This document shows positions 8,993 to 18,750 of a stretch of DNA of 64,000 nucleotides, in pieces; position 1 is the first letter of the stretch; each line of letters starts with the position of its first letter. Location: the NCBI GenBank assembly GCA_026416815.1, contig JAOAEJ010000072.1:1-64000 (forward strand), given 5' to 3'. The notes beneath the pieces are model-generated. The model had not been told where the DNA came from. It searched no databases and saw nothing but the letters and a program-made list of their open reading frames with translations. Position numbers and translations under genes: made by a program. The stretch comes from Clostridia bacterium (GTDB lineage Bacteria; Bacillota; Clostridia; Acetivibrionales; DSM-2933).

Positions 8993-9334
8993 ATGAGTGT
9001 AGATCTACCGAAAAGTAATTTTGCTGAGTTTGAAAAAAGCGGGTTTTTGCAAAAATTTTTTGGTTTATTCTCTCCAAAGAGAAATACTGGAATAAAAAAT
9101 TCTGGATACCCGAAAGATACTTTAGAGCTTATTGAAACAATAAAAGTAGCACGAAAAGAATGGATGAATGCATACACAAATTTTGATTATGCTGACGACG
9201 AAATGATAGTAGATTACTATACTTATAAGATAAAGGCATGCCAGGTAAGGTATGAGTATCTTATTAAGAAAGCAAAAGAAAAAGGGCTAAAAGTAGATAT
9301 GCTGGAAACTTATAAAACTGAAAACTATGTTTAA
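8993..9334 (+). CDS. DUF2508 (YaaL-like) protein
   Basis: 113 residues from the ATG at 8993, chosen because AAGGGG lies seven bases upstream; a GTG six bases earlier would overlap that site. The C-terminal two thirds (LIETIKVARKEWMNAYTNFDY ... KIKACQVRYEYLIKKAKE) is a charged helical hairpin matching the DUF2508/YaaL family. In Bacilli this family sits next to recR and bofA. Here too a BofA-like gene follows, so the yaaL-bofA neighbourhood is preserved. Function unknown. The first 45 residues are a poorly conserved basic extension. Confidence 0.75.
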   Translation: MSVDLPKSNFAEFEKSGFLQKFFGLFSPKRNTGIKNSGYPKDTLELIETIKVARKEWMNAYTNFDYADDEMIVDYYTYKIKACQVRYEYLIKKAKEKGLKVDMLETYKTENYV

Positions 9335-9345
9335 GAATATTAAGT

Positions 9346-9388
9346 ATTAATGGAAGTGTGTATTATATACATGCTTCCATTAATTTTT
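9346..9388 (+). terminator. Terminator after the DUF2508 gene
   Basis: ATTAATGGAAG pairs with CTTCCATTAAT around an AT-rich loop and is followed by TTTTTG. It separates the DUF2508 gene from bofA. Confidence 0.75.
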
Positions 9389-9483
9389 GTAATATTTCTT
9401 GTACAAACAAATATAATTTTATAAGAAAATTAATCATCTTTTAAAATGATTAAGTAGTTTACAAGCTACAAAATTGTAGCCGA

Positions 9484-9540
9484 ATACTACTTTGTTATTT
9501 TAGAATTTGCCATAATTAAGGTAAATAACAAAGTACTACT
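9484..9540 (+). repeat. Small palindromic repeat, copy A (TACTTTGTTATTT family)
   Basis: A perfect 13-bp inverted repeat, TACTTTGTTATTT (9488-9500) and AAATAACAAAGTA (9523-9535), with a 22-base loop. The left arm and its flank recur at 24269-24312 and 31947-31970. The right half (ATAATTAAGGTAA) recurs near 24375. It sits just upstream of the BofA-like gene. Confidence 0.6.
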
Positions 9541-9565
9541 AAACTAATTGAAAGTGGTGCATATA

Positions 9566-9838
9566 ATGGCTATTGATCAAAATACTATTATAATTTATAT
9601 TTTTGGAATTATAGTTTTATACATTTTAGGCAAGATGGCTCTAGGCCCTATGAAAATCATTTTTAAGGTTATAGCTAATGGTGTGATAGGAGGTACTGTA
9701 CTAGCTATAACTAATTATATCGGAGGAACTTTCGGATTTGGTATTGCATTAAATATTGCTACAGCACTTACAGTAGGTTTTTTGGGTATACCAGGCTATG
9801 TCCTACTTGTTGTATTAAAGTATTTATTTAAAATATAG
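9566..9838 (+). CDS. bofA: BofA-like pro-sigma-K processing inhibitor family protein
   Basis: About 90 residues; the ATG at 9566 is chosen because GGTG lies six bases upstream. Two hydrophobic segments (residues 5-30 and about 33-60) are followed by the BofA signature: NYIGGTFGFGIALNIATALTVGFLGIPGYVLL, a hydrophobic hairpin with G-x-P. In Bacillus subtilis BofA holds the SpoIVFB protease inactive in the forespore outer membrane until sigma-K is needed. In Clostridia, proteins of this family occur even where the sigma-K checkpoint differs, so the exact role is uncertain. It follows DUF2508 as in other Firmicutes. Confidence 0.8.
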   Translation: MAIDQNTIIIYIFGIIVLYILGKMALGPMKIIFKVIANGVIGGTVLAITNYIGGTFGFGIALNIATALTVGFLGIPGYVLLVVLKYLFKI

Positions 9839-9956
9839 TTGAGCGTATCTATAACATACTATCATTTTATAACAGGTGATTATGTATGCTTTTGTATACA
9901 AAGAACATACTAGATAACAAATAGTTCTGAATTTAAGCCATTTCTTACAACCTCAC

Positions 9957-9985
9957 TTGACAAAAAATAAACAAAGAAGTATACT
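9957..9985 (+). promoter_or_regulatory. Consensus sigma-A promoter of the por operon
   Basis: TTGACA, a spacer of exactly 17 bases, then TATACT. Transcription would start near 9992 and give an untranslated leader of about 230 nt. An inverted repeat, CCTCACTT (9951-9958) and AAGTGAGG (10020-10027), encloses the promoter and could be an operator or a transcript hairpin arm. No known riboswitch or T-box signature was found in the leader. Confidence 0.75.
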
Positions 9986-10222
9986 TTAAGTTGGGTAAAA
10001 TGTAACACGTTTGTCTGGTAAGTGAGGTAATTCTGTTAGTCCTCAAAAGTAAAAAAGTAAATTACTTTTCCTTGGTTCAACTATCATGTGGATTAAGTAA
10101 GGGTTACTGCCTATACCAATAAGTGAGTTATGGTAGTTGCTTATGAAATTATTACATAGTTATCATAGCCAATATCATAGCGCTTTATTCAAGTTTTAAT
10201 AATAAAGAGGAGGGTTTGCCAC

Positions 10223-10801
10223 ATGGGCAAGGTTGTCGAAATTAGATGGCACGGACGCGGTGGACAAGGTGCTAAAACAGCATCATTGCTGCTTGCTGAT
10301 GCAGCGTTCAATACCGGAAAATACATACAGGGCTTCCCCGAGTATGGTCCGGAAAGAATGGGTGCTCCTATTACAGCTTATAACAGAATAAGTGATGAGA
10401 GGTTAACTATTCACAGTAATATTTATGAACCTGATTATGTAGTAGTAGTAGATGATACACTTATTGCTACAGTAGATGTAACTGCCGGATTGAAAGAAGA
10501 TGGCGCGATAATTGTTAATACTACTAAAACTCCTGATGAAGTAAAGCCTTTCTTAAAAGGTTATAAGGGTAAAGTTTGTACAATAGATGCAAGGACAATA
10601 TCTGTAGATACTTTAGGTAAGTACTTTCCTAACACTCCGATGTTAGGAGCAGTGGTAAAAGTTAGCGGAGTTATGGATGAAAAGACATTCCTCAATGATA
10701 TGGTTGAATCATTCAAACATAAGTTTGCTAAAAAACCTGAAGTTGTTGAAGGTAACATAAAAGCTCTTGAAAGGTCGATGCAGGAGGTGAAAGGTATATG
10801 A
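10223..10801 (+). CDS. porG: 2-oxoacid:ferredoxin oxidoreductase, gamma subunit
   Basis: 192 residues, preceded by GAGGAGGG. It belongs to the gamma domain family of pyruvate/2-oxoisovalerate:ferredoxin oxidoreductases, with the typical N-terminus WHGRGGQGAKTAS and the GFPEYGPERMGAPI loop that helps bind CoA and shape the active site. As the first gene of a gamma-delta-alpha-beta operon it provides one quarter of a heterotetrameric enzyme that oxidatively decarboxylates a 2-oxoacid to the acyl-CoA, passing electrons to ferredoxin. The gene order and sequences are closest to pyruvate-type enzymes, but 2-oxoisovalerate specificity cannot be excluded. Its stop overlaps the next start by four bases (ATGA). 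Confidence 0.92.
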   Translation: MGKVVEIRWHGRGGQGAKTASLLLADAAFNTGKYIQGFPEYGPERMGAPITAYNRISDERLTIHSNIYEPDYVVVVDDTLIATVDVTAGLKEDGAIIVNTTKTPDEVKPFLKGYKGKVCTIDARTISVDTLGKYFPNTPMLGAVVKVSGVMDEKTFLNDMVESFKHKFAKKPEVVEGNIKALERSMQEVKGI

Positions 10802-11112
10802 GTTGCAAGAAAGAATTAAAAACAGTAACTCCTGATGTTAAATGGAAAGATATCACTGAAGGTGGAGTAATACCTTACGCTGGTAATGCAGAGCTTTTCA
10901 AAACTGGTGACTGGCGTTCAATGAAGCCTATATGGTTACAGGAAAAATGCAAACAATGTTTGCTTTGCTACCCTGTATGCCCTGATACATCCATATTGAT
11001 AAATGAAGAAGGTAAGAGAATAGATTTTGATTTTGACCACTGCAAAGGTTGTGGCGTATGTGTAAAGGTTTGTCCTTTTAAAGCCATTGACTTTGTAGAG
11101 GAAAGTAAGTAA
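10798..11112 (+). CDS. porD: 2-oxoacid:ferredoxin oxidoreductase, delta (2x[4Fe-4S]) subunit
   Basis: 104 residues. Two ferredoxin-type clusters are bound by C-x2-C-x2-C-x3-C motifs: CKQCLLCYPVCPD and CKGCGVCVKVCPF, about 30 residues apart. The roughly 50 residues before them wrap the other subunits in known structures. This subunit moves electrons from the TPP site in the beta subunit to external ferredoxin. It starts inside the end of porG (ATGA overlap), implying translational coupling, and porA follows after 16 bp with a GGAGGGG site. Confidence 0.93.
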   Translation: MSCKKELKTVTPDVKWKDITEGGVIPYAGNAELFKTGDWRSMKPIWLQEKCKQCLLCYPVCPDTSILINEEGKRIDFDFDHCKGCGVCVKVCPFKAIDFVEESK

Positions 11113-11128
11113 GGAGGGGAATTATAAA

Positions 11129-12313
11129 ATGGCTATTAGAGAAAGAATGAGTGGTAACGAAGCTATGGCTGTTGCCATGAAACAGATAAATCCTGATGTT
11201 GTTGCTGCATTCCCAATAACTCCGTCCACCGAAGTTCCTCAATACTTCTCAAACTTTGTTGCCGATGGTGTTGTTGATACAGAATTCGTTGCGGTTGAGT
11301 CAGAGCATAGTGCGATGTCAGCTTGTGTTGGTGCTCAGGCTGCGGGTGGAAGAGCTATGACAGCTACATCTGCAAATGGACTTGCTCTTATGTGGGAAAT
11401 ACTTTATATAGCAGCTTGTTCAAGACTTCCTATAGTTATGGCATGTGTAAACAGGACTCTTTCAGGTCCTTTGAATATACACAACGATCATAGTGACTCA
11501 ATGGGTGCAAGAGATTCCGGTTGGGTTCAATTATACTCTGAAAACAATCAGGAAGCATATGATAACATGCTGATGGCTAACAGAATTGGTGAGCATCCTG
11601 ATGTAATGCTCCCTGTTATGGTTTGCCAGGATGGATTTATAACATCACACGCTATCGAAAATATTGAGTTGGTTGAAGATGATAAGGTTAAAGCTTTTGT
11701 TGGAGAATACAATCCTAAAGATTATCTTTTAAATAAAGCAAATCCTATTTCTGTTGGACCTCTTGACTTGCAGGCTCACTGCTTTGAGCACAAGAGACAA
11801 CAGGCTGAGGCTATGAAGAATGCTAAAAAGGTTATTCTCGAAGTTTCAGAAGAGTTTGCAAAAATGACAGGTAGAAAGTATGGACTGTTTGAAGAGTACA
11901 AAACTGAAGATGCAGAGGTTGCGGTAGTTATATTAAACTCTACAGCAGGTACTGCAAAGTATGTAATTGATCAGTACAGAGCAGAAGGTAAAAAAATAGG
12001 CTTAATTAAGCCTAGAGTATTCAGACCTTTCCCTGTTGATGAATTGACAGCTGCTTTATCTAAGTTTAAAGCAGTTGCAGTAATGGATAAAGCTGATAGC
12101 TTCAATGATGCAGGTGGACCATTATTTACTGAAGTAACTAGCGCAATGTTTGCTAAAGGTGTATTTGGACCTAAGGTTATCAACTACATCTACGGCTTGG
12201 GTGGAAGAGATGTCAGGTCTACTGATATAGAAGTAGTATTTAACGAATTACTCAAAATCGCAGAAACAGGTACAGTAGAGTCAGTTTACAACTACCTGGG
12301 CGTAAGAGAATAG
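11129..12313 (+). CDS. porA: 2-oxoacid:ferredoxin oxidoreductase, alpha subunit
   Basis: 394 residues, the usual length for separate alpha subunits. The N-terminal pyrimidine-binding domain shows AFPITPSTEVPQYF and VESEHSAMSACVGAQAAGGRAMTATSANGLALMWE, typical of the family; the C-terminal transketolase-like domain starts near residue 255. It pairs with the beta subunit to form the TPP site. It is the third gene of the operon, 16 bp after porD and 12 bp before porB. Pyruvate is the likely substrate in a fermentative anaerobe, by analogy with Thermotoga- and clostridial-type four-subunit enzymes. Confidence 0.93.
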   Translation: MAIRERMSGNEAMAVAMKQINPDVVAAFPITPSTEVPQYFSNFVADGVVDTEFVAVESEHSAMSACVGAQAAGGRAMTATSANGLALMWEILYIAACSRLPIVMACVNRTLSGPLNIHNDHSDSMGARDSGWVQLYSENNQEAYDNMLMANRIGEHPDVMLPVMVCQDGFITSHAIENIELVEDDKVKAFVGEYNPKDYLLNKANPISVGPLDLQAHCFEHKRQQAEAMKNAKKVILEVSEEFAKMTGRKYGLFEEYKTEDAEVAVVILNSTAGTAKYVIDQYRAEGKKIGLIKPRVFRPFPVDELTAALSKFKAVAVMDKADSFNDAGGPLFTEVTSAMFAKGVFGPKVINYIYGLGGRDVRSTDIEVVFNELLKIAETGTVESVYNYLGVRE

Positions 12314-12325
12314 GGGGTGCGATAA

Positions 12326-13270
12326 ATGGCTTATAATTTAAAAGAGGTTGCTAAAAAGCCGGAAAGATTTACCGGTGGACATAGAATGTGTGCAGGATGC
12401 GGTGCTCCTGTAGTAGTAAGGCAGATATTAAGAGCTCTTAAACCTGAGGACCACCTTGTAGCAGGATCTGCTACAGGATGTTTGGAAGTTTCTTCATTCC
12501 TTTATCCATATACATCATGGAAAGATTCCTTTATTCATAATGCCTTTGAAAACTCCGGAGCTACTATATCCGGTGCTGAGGCTGCTTATCTGGCAATGAA
12601 GAGGAAGGGTAAAATCAATCAGGAAGGCGAAACTAAGTTTATCGCTTTCGGTGGTGATGGTGGTACCTATGATATAGGTTTACAGTCATTATCCGGTGCT
12701 ATGGAAAGAGGACATGACATGGTTTATGTTTGCTACGATAACGGAGCTTACATGAACACTGGTATACAGAGGTCTTCTGCTACTCCAAAGTACGCTGATA
12801 CTACAACTTCACCTGCAGGTAAAGCAATTCCAGGTAAACAGCAGTGGAGAAAAGATCTTACTGAAGTTATGGCTAACCACCATATTCCTTATGTTGCTCA
12901 GACTGCACCTATAGGAAATTTGAAAGACCTTTATGAAAAATCTGAAAAAGCTATCTACACAAAAGGTCCTGCATTCTTAAACGTACTTGCTCCATGTCCT
13001 AGGGGGTGGCAGTACAACACTCCTGACCTTATGGATATAAGCAAACTGGCTGTAGAAACTTGTTTCTGGCCTTTATATGAGGTTGTTGACGGTAAGTATA
13101 TTATCAACTACAAACCGAAGAACAAGCTCCCAGTAAGAGATTTCTTGAAGCCACAAGGAAGGTTTAAACACCTCTTCAAAGCTGGAAATGAGTATATGAT
13201 TGAAGAAATACAGGCAGAAGTAGATAGAAGATGGGAAGCTTTATTGAAATTAGCCGGTGAAGAAGCATAA
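12326..13270 (+). CDS. porB: 2-oxoacid:ferredoxin oxidoreductase, beta (TPP-binding) subunit
   Basis: 314 residues. The TPP-binding motif runs from GGDGGTYDIGLQSLSGAMERG to the metal ligand Asn in CYDNGAYMNTG, and SSATPKYADTTTS follows as in pyruvate enzymes. N-terminal cysteines (C22, C25 in RMCAGCGAP) and a later one (PCPRGW) ligate the proximal iron-sulfur cluster. Last gene of the operon, ended by a strong palindromic terminator. Together with porG, porD and porA it forms a complete enzyme; no gene of the set is missing or damaged. Confidence 0.94.
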   Translation: MAYNLKEVAKKPERFTGGHRMCAGCGAPVVVRQILRALKPEDHLVAGSATGCLEVSSFLYPYTSWKDSFIHNAFENSGATISGAEAAYLAMKRKGKINQEGETKFIAFGGDGGTYDIGLQSLSGAMERGHDMVYVCYDNGAYMNTGIQRSSATPKYADTTTSPAGKAIPGKQQWRKDLTEVMANHHIPYVAQTAPIGNLKDLYEKSEKAIYTKGPAFLNVLAPCPRGWQYNTPDLMDISKLAVETCFWPLYEVVDGKYIINYKPKNKLPVRDFLKPQGRFKHLFKAGNEYMIEEIQAEVDRRWEALLKLAGEEA

Positions 13271-13291
13271 TAATAAACTATATTACAGTTT

Positions 13292-13350
13292 AAAATAGCA
13301 AATCAAAAGGCTGGTATGTCCATACCAGCCTTTTGATTTGCTATTTTTTA
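13292..13350 (+). terminator. Strong terminator of the por operon
   Basis: A near-perfect stem of about 25 bp centred on GGCTGGTATG/CATACCAGCC, ending AAATAGC...GCTATTT and followed by TTTTTTAT. It lies 20 bp after the porB stop. Confidence 0.9.
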
Positions 13351-13603
13351 TATTTGCTATATTACAGAGATTCTTATTGCCTGTAAAAGAGCATATATAT
13401 GGTAAATAGTGTGTGAATACCTCAAAGATAATTATAGATAGCACCAGTTTAGTGATACTAGTATCTCTTATGTATGAAAAAACGTGATAATTATGTAAAT
13501 AAGAGCATGGACTAAGTAGTAGTGGCCTTAACATTAACAACTATTTTAACTCGAATAGCTATGTACTGTCCCGGAACTTAAGAAACTAATAGCATACACA
13601 ATA

Positions 13604-13633
13604 ACAAAGGGATGCATTATGCATCCCTTTTAT
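13604..13633 (-). terminator. Terminator of the first chemoreceptor gene
   Basis: AAAGGGATGCAT pairs with ATGCATCCCTTT. It lies just downstream of the chemoreceptor stop on the minus strand. The T tract is short on that strand, so efficiency is uncertain. Confidence 0.65.
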
Positions 13634-13653
13634 AAAATAGAACTTATTTTACT

Positions 13654-15858
13654 TTACAGAATCTTAAATATTGATATTGATCTTCCAAGTTCTTCAGCCA
13701 TCTCATTTAAATCCTTAGCTAAATTTGACAGCTGCTCTGCACAAGCCATTTGCTGCTGCGTACTTGCTGAAACCTCTTCTGACGTTGCAGCTGCTTCCTG
13801 GGATACTGCTGATATACTTTCGATTGATTCAATAGCTTTTTCTTTCGCTGTAAGCATTCCATTTACTGAGTGTTCTACAGCATCCATATGCTTTGATATA
13901 CTTTCCATAGAACCAAAAATCGTTTTAAAGGCTTTATCTGTTTCTGAAACTGCTTTCATCTGTTGCTGAATAATATCATTTGCTGTATTTGCTTCGTTAA
14001 CTGTAAACTCAGTTTTTTGCTGAATTTTAGTAATAATGTTACTAATCGTAATTGAGGCTTCTTTGGATTGATCAGCAAGCTTCTTTACTTCTCCAGCTAC
14101 TACTGCAAATCCCTTTCCGGCTGCTCCAGCTCTTGAGGCCTCAATTGCTGCATTTAACGACAGCAGGTTTGTTTGCTCAGCTATGCCTACTATTACTTTA
14201 ACAATCTTCTTAATTTCCTTCATATCAATACTAAGGCTATTTATGTCATTAACGATCTTTTCAGAAACTGACTTTGTTTCCATAGCTCTTGTATTTAAAG
14301 AATGTACTGCGGATAGAGCATTTTCACTTAGTTTCTTAGTATTGCTTACTACTTCGAAAACAGAACTCATATCATTGCCAACTCTATTTATACCATCTGA
14401 TAGTACATTCATATGAGTAACACTGATGGATACTTCCTCTGCCTGACTTGCAGCTCCCTTTGCGACCTCCTGTATAGTCAAAGCTATTTGCTCAGAAGCA
14501 ACATACGACTGCTCCGATGAGGAGGAAATCTTATGTGAGTTTGCTAAAACGCTTTCTGCTGAATGCCTTACCTTAGATACGAGCTTGCTTATATTAGAAA
14601 GCATTTCATTGAAGTTATTGCTAACCTGGCCCAGTTCGTCCCGGTTGTTATCCTGTACAGTAATTGAAAGGTCTCCATCCTTAGCTCTTTTCATCAGTCC
14701 CACTAGGTTATTTAAAGGGCTGGATATACTGTGGGAGATAATAATTGAAAAAAGTAAAGCTAATAGGAAACAAGCAAATATTACGAAAATAATAGTAAAT
14801 AAAATCGCATTTGGTTCACTATTGAGGTACGAGTAAGGTATAGCACATACGACATACCAGTTATCGTTTGGAACACTCTCGATTTTTGAGAATGCTACTA
14901 AGTGCTTTTTCTTAGCAAAATTAATATCAAAGGTTTTTACTTTTGATTTATCCGTATCCTTTGAGAAAGCTTTAATATTTTTTAATAAGTCCTTTTCCGG
15001 GAATGGCTCACTTACTTTCAGTGTATTCTGGTTTTTACTTGATATAACCTTACCGCTAGAATCAATAATGAATATGCTAGCATTAGGATCACCCAGGTCT
15101 ATGTCCTTATATAGGTTTAAAAAGTACTCTTCTTTTAATGCAATAAACAGGTATCCTATAACTTTATTTAAAGCCCTTGTTGATTTAATTTTTCTTGCAA
15201 TAACTATGTTATTTTCATTAATACTCTTTGTTCTTTCATTAAGTACGATTGCGTTATTTGATGTTGAGGCGGTATCTATTATCCTTCTAAACGTTTCATC
15301 GGACCATATTCCACCTTGAGCATCGCGACCTCTTAATCCCATTCTCAAATTCGATTTGGGATCATAAATAATTGATACGTCAGTAGTGACACTATTTATT
15401 GGAGTAAATTTATCAGACATAACCTTGCGAATTTCTCCGTCTACCCTCTCCATATCAAACGATTCTAAGTCCTTATAGACAGGTATCCCATCCTGAACCG
15501 GTTGTGAAAGAGCTATCTCAAGGCTGTAGTCCATAAATTTGGTTATTTCAGATCGGATGTTTTGCTCTGCCTGGTTCATTACTTGCTGAGAATATTGACT
15601 AATTTTATCCTTAATAGCTTTATTTGTTTTTAGAAAAGATATTGTTCCTGTTACCACTAAAGGAATAAGAGATAGCAATAAAAACGATATAATAAGCCGG
15701 GTCTGTATCCGGGTATTTCTTAATAAATTACCCGACACAAGCATTTTTTTATATGTATGCTTAAGAAGAATAGAAGCTTTTGGTTTTATGTTTTTACTAT
15801 CATGCTTATTACCTATAATATTTTTTAGTCTGGCTTTCGCATTCTTAAGTAACGACAT
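13654..15858 (-). CDS. Methyl-accepting chemotaxis protein (chemoreceptor)
   Basis: 734 residues. About 48 cytoplasmic residues precede TM1 (residues 52-72, [16 protein letters not shown]). An extracytoplasmic sensor of about 270 residues, probably a double-CACHE domain, follows, then TM2 near 350-375, a HAMP domain (to about 425) and a long cytoplasmic signalling helix pair. The highly conserved hairpin tip is present ([31 protein letters not shown]), which binds CheA and CheW. No CheR-tethering pentapeptide is seen at the C-terminus. The ligand is unknown. It lies next to a paralogue with an almost identical signalling core but a divergent sensor, so the pair arose by tandem duplication. 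The start is supported by AGGGGG upstream. Confidence 0.92.
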   Translation of the reverse strand: MSLLKNAKARLKNIIGNKHDSKNIKPKASILLKHTYKKMLVSGNLLRNTRIQTRLIISFLLLSLIPLVVTGTISFLKTNKAIKDKISQYSQQVMNQAEQNIRSEITKFMDYSLEIALSQPVQDGIPVYKDLESFDMERVDGEIRKVMSDKFTPINSVTTDVSIIYDPKSNLRMGLRGRDAQGGIWSDETFRRIIDTASTSNNAIVLNERTKSINENNIVIARKIKSTRALNKVIGYLFIALKEEYFLNLYKDIDLGDPNASIFIIDSSGKVISSKNQNTLKVSEPFPEKDLLKNIKAFSKDTDKSKVKTFDINFAKKKHLVAFSKIESVPNDNWYVVCAIPYSYLNSEPNAILFTIIFVIFACFLLALLFSIIISHSISSPLNNLVGLMKRAKDGDLSITVQDNNRDELGQVSNNFNEMLSNISKLVSKVRHSAESVLANSHKISSSSEQSYVASEQIALTIQEVAKGAASQAEEVSISVTHMNVLSDGINRVGNDMSSVFEVVSNTKKLSENALSAVHSLNTRAMETKSVSEKIVNDINSLSIDMKEIKKIVKVIVGIAEQTNLLSLNAAIEASRAGAAGKGFAVVAGEVKKLADQSKEASITISNIITKIQQKTEFTVNEANTANDIIQQQMKAVSETDKAFKTIFGSMESISKHMDAVEHSVNGMLTAKEKAIESIESISAVSQEAAATSEEVSASTQQQMACAEQLSNLAKDLNEMAEELGRSISIFKIL

Positions 15859-16029
15859 AGGAATTCACTCCCCCTATAAGTAAGTAATTAATATATTCGA
15901 CACTCTATTCTAAATTCCTTTGTTATAATTTGTATATAAGGCATAGAGAGTACTAATTTTTGCAGAATATATTGGTAAGAAAATAAGTCTACCTAGAGCA
16001 ACAAAAATTAGAAAATTAAGTAATGTAAA

Positions 16030-16071
16030 AAGGCAAAAAGGCTGATATCAGTAAATATCAGTCCCTTTTAG
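16030..16071 (-). terminator. Terminator of the second chemoreceptor gene
   Basis: Imperfect stem AAGGCTGATA / TATCAGTCCCTT between the two chemoreceptor genes. Read on the minus strand it runs into TTTTGCC-TTTTTAC. It suggests the two receptors are separate transcripts. Confidence 0.6.
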
Positions 16072-16143
16072 TTTATCATATAAATATTTAAAATTCAAAG
16101 AATTTGTTGAACAAACTCTAACTTTGAAGAATAGGCTTAAATT

Positions 16144-18306
16144 TTATACCTTAAATATTGAAATTGCGTCATTAAGCTCTTGTGCCATTTCATTTAACTC
16201 TTTAGCCAGGTGGGATAGCTGTTCGGAACAAGCCATCTGTTCTTCTGTACTTGCTGAAACCTCTTCTGATGTTGCAGCTGCCTGCTGAGATACTGCCGAA
16301 ATACTTTCTATGGATTCGATAGCCTTTTCTTTACAATCCAGCATTTCCTTGACTGAATTATCTACTTCGCTCATATGCTTAGCTATATTTTCCATAGAAT
16401 TAAATATAATCTTGAATGAATTATCGGTTTGGGAAACCGCGTCCATTTGGTGGCTTACAATCTCACTGGCTGTATTTGCTTCATTGACAGTAGACTCTGT
16501 CTTCTGCTGTATCTTGGAAATTATGTTGCTGATAGTTATAGAGGCTTCTTTGGATTGATCTGCAAGTTTCTTGACCTCTCCAGCAACTACAGCGAACCCT
16601 TTACCTGCAGCTCCAGCCCTTGACGCTTCAATTGCGGCATTAAGTGATAAAAGATTGGTCTGCTCTGCAATTCCAACAATAACTTTAACAATTTTCTTTA
16701 TTTCCTTCATATCATCATTTAAGCTGTTAATCTGGGTCACTATTTTGTCTGAAACGGAGCTTGTTTCTACAGCCCTATTGTTAAGAGCCTTAACTACATC
16801 CTGTGCATTTTCACTGAGCTTCTTTGTGTCTCCAATTACGGTTGATACATTTCGCATACCGTCATCAACTCTATTAATGCCGCAGGCGAGAACATTCATG
16901 TGGCTTACACTTACGGATACCTCTTCTGCCTGGCTTGCTGCCCCCTTAGCTACTTCCTGTATGGTTAGTGCTATTTGTTCTGAGGCGACATAAGACTGCT
17001 CTGAAGATGATGTTATTTTCTCTGCACAATTTAAAACGTTTTGAGCGGAGGTGTTAACTTTAGATACCAGCTTACTTATATTTGTAAGCATTTCGTTAAA
17101 GTTATTAGTTACCTGGCCAAGCTCATCGTTGCTCTTATCAGTTATTGAAGCGGATAAATCACCGTCTTTGGCCCTTTTCATAACGGATACCAGCTTTGTA
17201 AGCGGGTTTGATATGGTCTTGGAAATTATGAATGACAGTAAAAGAGCTAAAACGAAACATACACTTATGATTAATATTAAATTAACAAGTATCTTGTCGT
17301 TTTCCTTATTAAGATAATTATAGGGTATAGTACATACGATATTCCAGTCAGCAGTGCTTTCAATTTTAGAGTAGGCTACCATATAGCCATCATGATCAAA
17401 CCATTTATTCTTACTGGTTACAAGCTTTTTAACAAGGGATTTATCTTTATACGGTTCTCCCACAGGAATAACTTTTGGGTTTCTGCTTGATACAACGGTG
17501 CCCTTTCCATCTATTATAAACATATCGACGTTTTCACCTAAGTTAATTTGTTTATATACATCAGAGAAGAGCCCTTCTTTAACTGCAATAAAGATAAAAC
17601 CTATATTTTTACCGCGATTTTTATTAGATTTAACAGACCGGCTAATAAAAATATTATTGTCCTTATCTTCTGTTCTTTCAAAGGAAATGACTGCGTCCAT
17701 CTCATTAGAGGTAGAATTTACTACATTTTCAATGGTCTCTTTTGGCCAAACCCCTTCTTGCCTGTCATAACCGAATATACCAAAGCGCGCTCTATCAGGA
17801 GTTGTTGTGATTAGCTCTACATCTGATATATTCGTCTTAACTGCTGCAAATTTTGCGCTCAAAATATCCCTTACTCTGTTTGCAATGGTACCTCTTTCAA
17901 ACATATCAGATTTGGCAAAAGCCGGGTAAGCTTCTTGAATTTCCTTCGATGAGGTTATTTCAACGCTGTCACTTATAAACTTGGACAATTGAAGGTTAAG
18001 GTTTGTAGCAACCTGATCCATTACTTGAACCGAGTATGTGCTTATCTTGTTTCTGATAGAACCACTGGAGCTGGAGTATGACTGAATCCCCAAAAATACC
18101 AATGGAGTTAGGCAAAGAAACATAAAAGATATCATTAGCCTGGTTTGTATCTTTGTACGGCGAAGTACAGTACCAGAATGTATAATGATATTAATAAAGC
18201 TTGCCAGCCGGTTTTGACTTTTTATAGAAAGGCTTTTATCGGTATTATCGGACTCATTGGGTGATTTATTACCGAATACAGACTTTTTAAACTTAAATTT
18301 TAACAC
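16144..18306 (-). CDS. Methyl-accepting chemotaxis protein (paralogue of the neighbouring receptor)
   Basis: 720 residues with the same plan as the downstream receptor: a basic N-terminal cytoplasmic leader, TM1 near residues 55-75 ([18 protein letters not shown]), a periplasmic-type CACHE-like sensor, TM2 near 340-365, HAMP, and a signalling domain with the hairpin tip [21 protein letters not shown]. The sensor domains of the two proteins are clearly related but differ much more than the signalling parts, so different ligands are likely. It lies downstream of the small agr-like locus, but a terminator (18700-18735) separates them, so co-regulation is not implied. Confidence 0.92.
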   Translation of the reverse strand: MLKFKFKKSVFGNKSPNESDNTDKSLSIKSQNRLASFINIIIHSGTVLRRTKIQTRLMISFMFLCLTPLVFLGIQSYSSSSGSIRNKISTYSVQVMDQVATNLNLQLSKFISDSVEITSSKEIQEAYPAFAKSDMFERGTIANRVRDILSAKFAAVKTNISDVELITTTPDRARFGIFGYDRQEGVWPKETIENVVNSTSNEMDAVISFERTEDKDNNIFISRSVKSNKNRGKNIGFIFIAVKEGLFSDVYKQINLGENVDMFIIDGKGTVVSSRNPKVIPVGEPYKDKSLVKKLVTSKNKWFDHDGYMVAYSKIESTADWNIVCTIPYNYLNKENDKILVNLILIISVCFVLALLLSFIISKTISNPLTKLVSVMKRAKDGDLSASITDKSNDELGQVTNNFNEMLTNISKLVSKVNTSAQNVLNCAEKITSSSEQSYVASEQIALTIQEVAKGAASQAEEVSVSVSHMNVLACGINRVDDGMRNVSTVIGDTKKLSENAQDVVKALNNRAVETSSVSDKIVTQINSLNDDMKEIKKIVKVIVGIAEQTNLLSLNAAIEASRAGAAGKGFAVVAGEVKKLADQSKEASITISNIISKIQQKTESTVNEANTASEIVSHQMDAVSQTDNSFKIIFNSMENIAKHMSEVDNSVKEMLDCKEKAIESIESISAVSQQAAATSEEVSASTEEQMACSEQLSHLAKELNEMAQELNDAISIFKV

Positions 18307-18699
18307 TTAAATCCCGCCTTTACAAATATTGAGATATTATAATATTCGACAAGATTTACTTAAATCCTCTTTTTTATACTGCTAATTTATAACAGATATA
18401 ACTATCAAACTATATTTAAGGGTGTACCCAATAAAATAAAGAGAATATGTAGAATTTATTTACTTTTAATTAAAGAATATTTTAATGAGAGTTATCATAT
18501 ATAAGATGCGTAAAGGTATTTACTAAAAAGTAAAAATGTGGTAAAATATACTGGTACTTAATTTATAGAGTGTATATAGTTTTATGAGGTAGCGAGAAAA
18601 GTTTTAGGGGGCGATTTAGCCGCAAGGCTATTAAAGAAAGTTAGATAGGAAATAGAAAAATTTATCTAAGATATTATAAATAGTAGAAAATTAATATCG
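18307..18699. other. Intergenic region upstream of a chemoreceptor gene
   Basis: The stretch is AT-rich. A GNRA-type capped hairpin, TAGCC-GCAA-GGCTA (18617-18630), follows GGTAGCGAGAAAAG on the plus strand. It is close enough to riboswitch-like sequence to notice, but I could not match it to a known class. No reading frame with a binding site was seen. Confidence 0.4.
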
Positions 18700-18735
18700 A
18701 AAAAAAACTAGGAGGGTGCTGTCACACCCCCTAAT
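18700..18735 (-). terminator. Terminator of the agrD-like gene
   Basis: On the minus strand, TAGGGGGTG-TGACAG-CACCCTCCTA is followed by GTTTTTTTT. It begins 15 bp after the peptide gene stop and supports that small gene being a real transcript end. Confidence 0.85.
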
Positions 18736-18750
18736 AATAGAGAAAAATAA

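Noticed and set aside
9992-10222. T-box or known riboswitch in the por leader
   Set aside because: No T-box sequence, no SAM, TPP, FMN, cobalamin or lysine motif could be matched; only weak hairpins are visible.
18590-18640. Possible c-di-GMP riboswitch upstream of a chemoreceptor gene
   Set aside because: There is a GCAA-capped hairpin and a GGTAGC block, but the order of conserved elements does not match the GEMM-I consensus and the strand is opposite to the receptor gene.
18700-18735. AGGAGGGTG as a ribosome binding site on the plus strand
   Set aside because: It is one arm of the minus-strand terminator of agrD, and no open frame follows.
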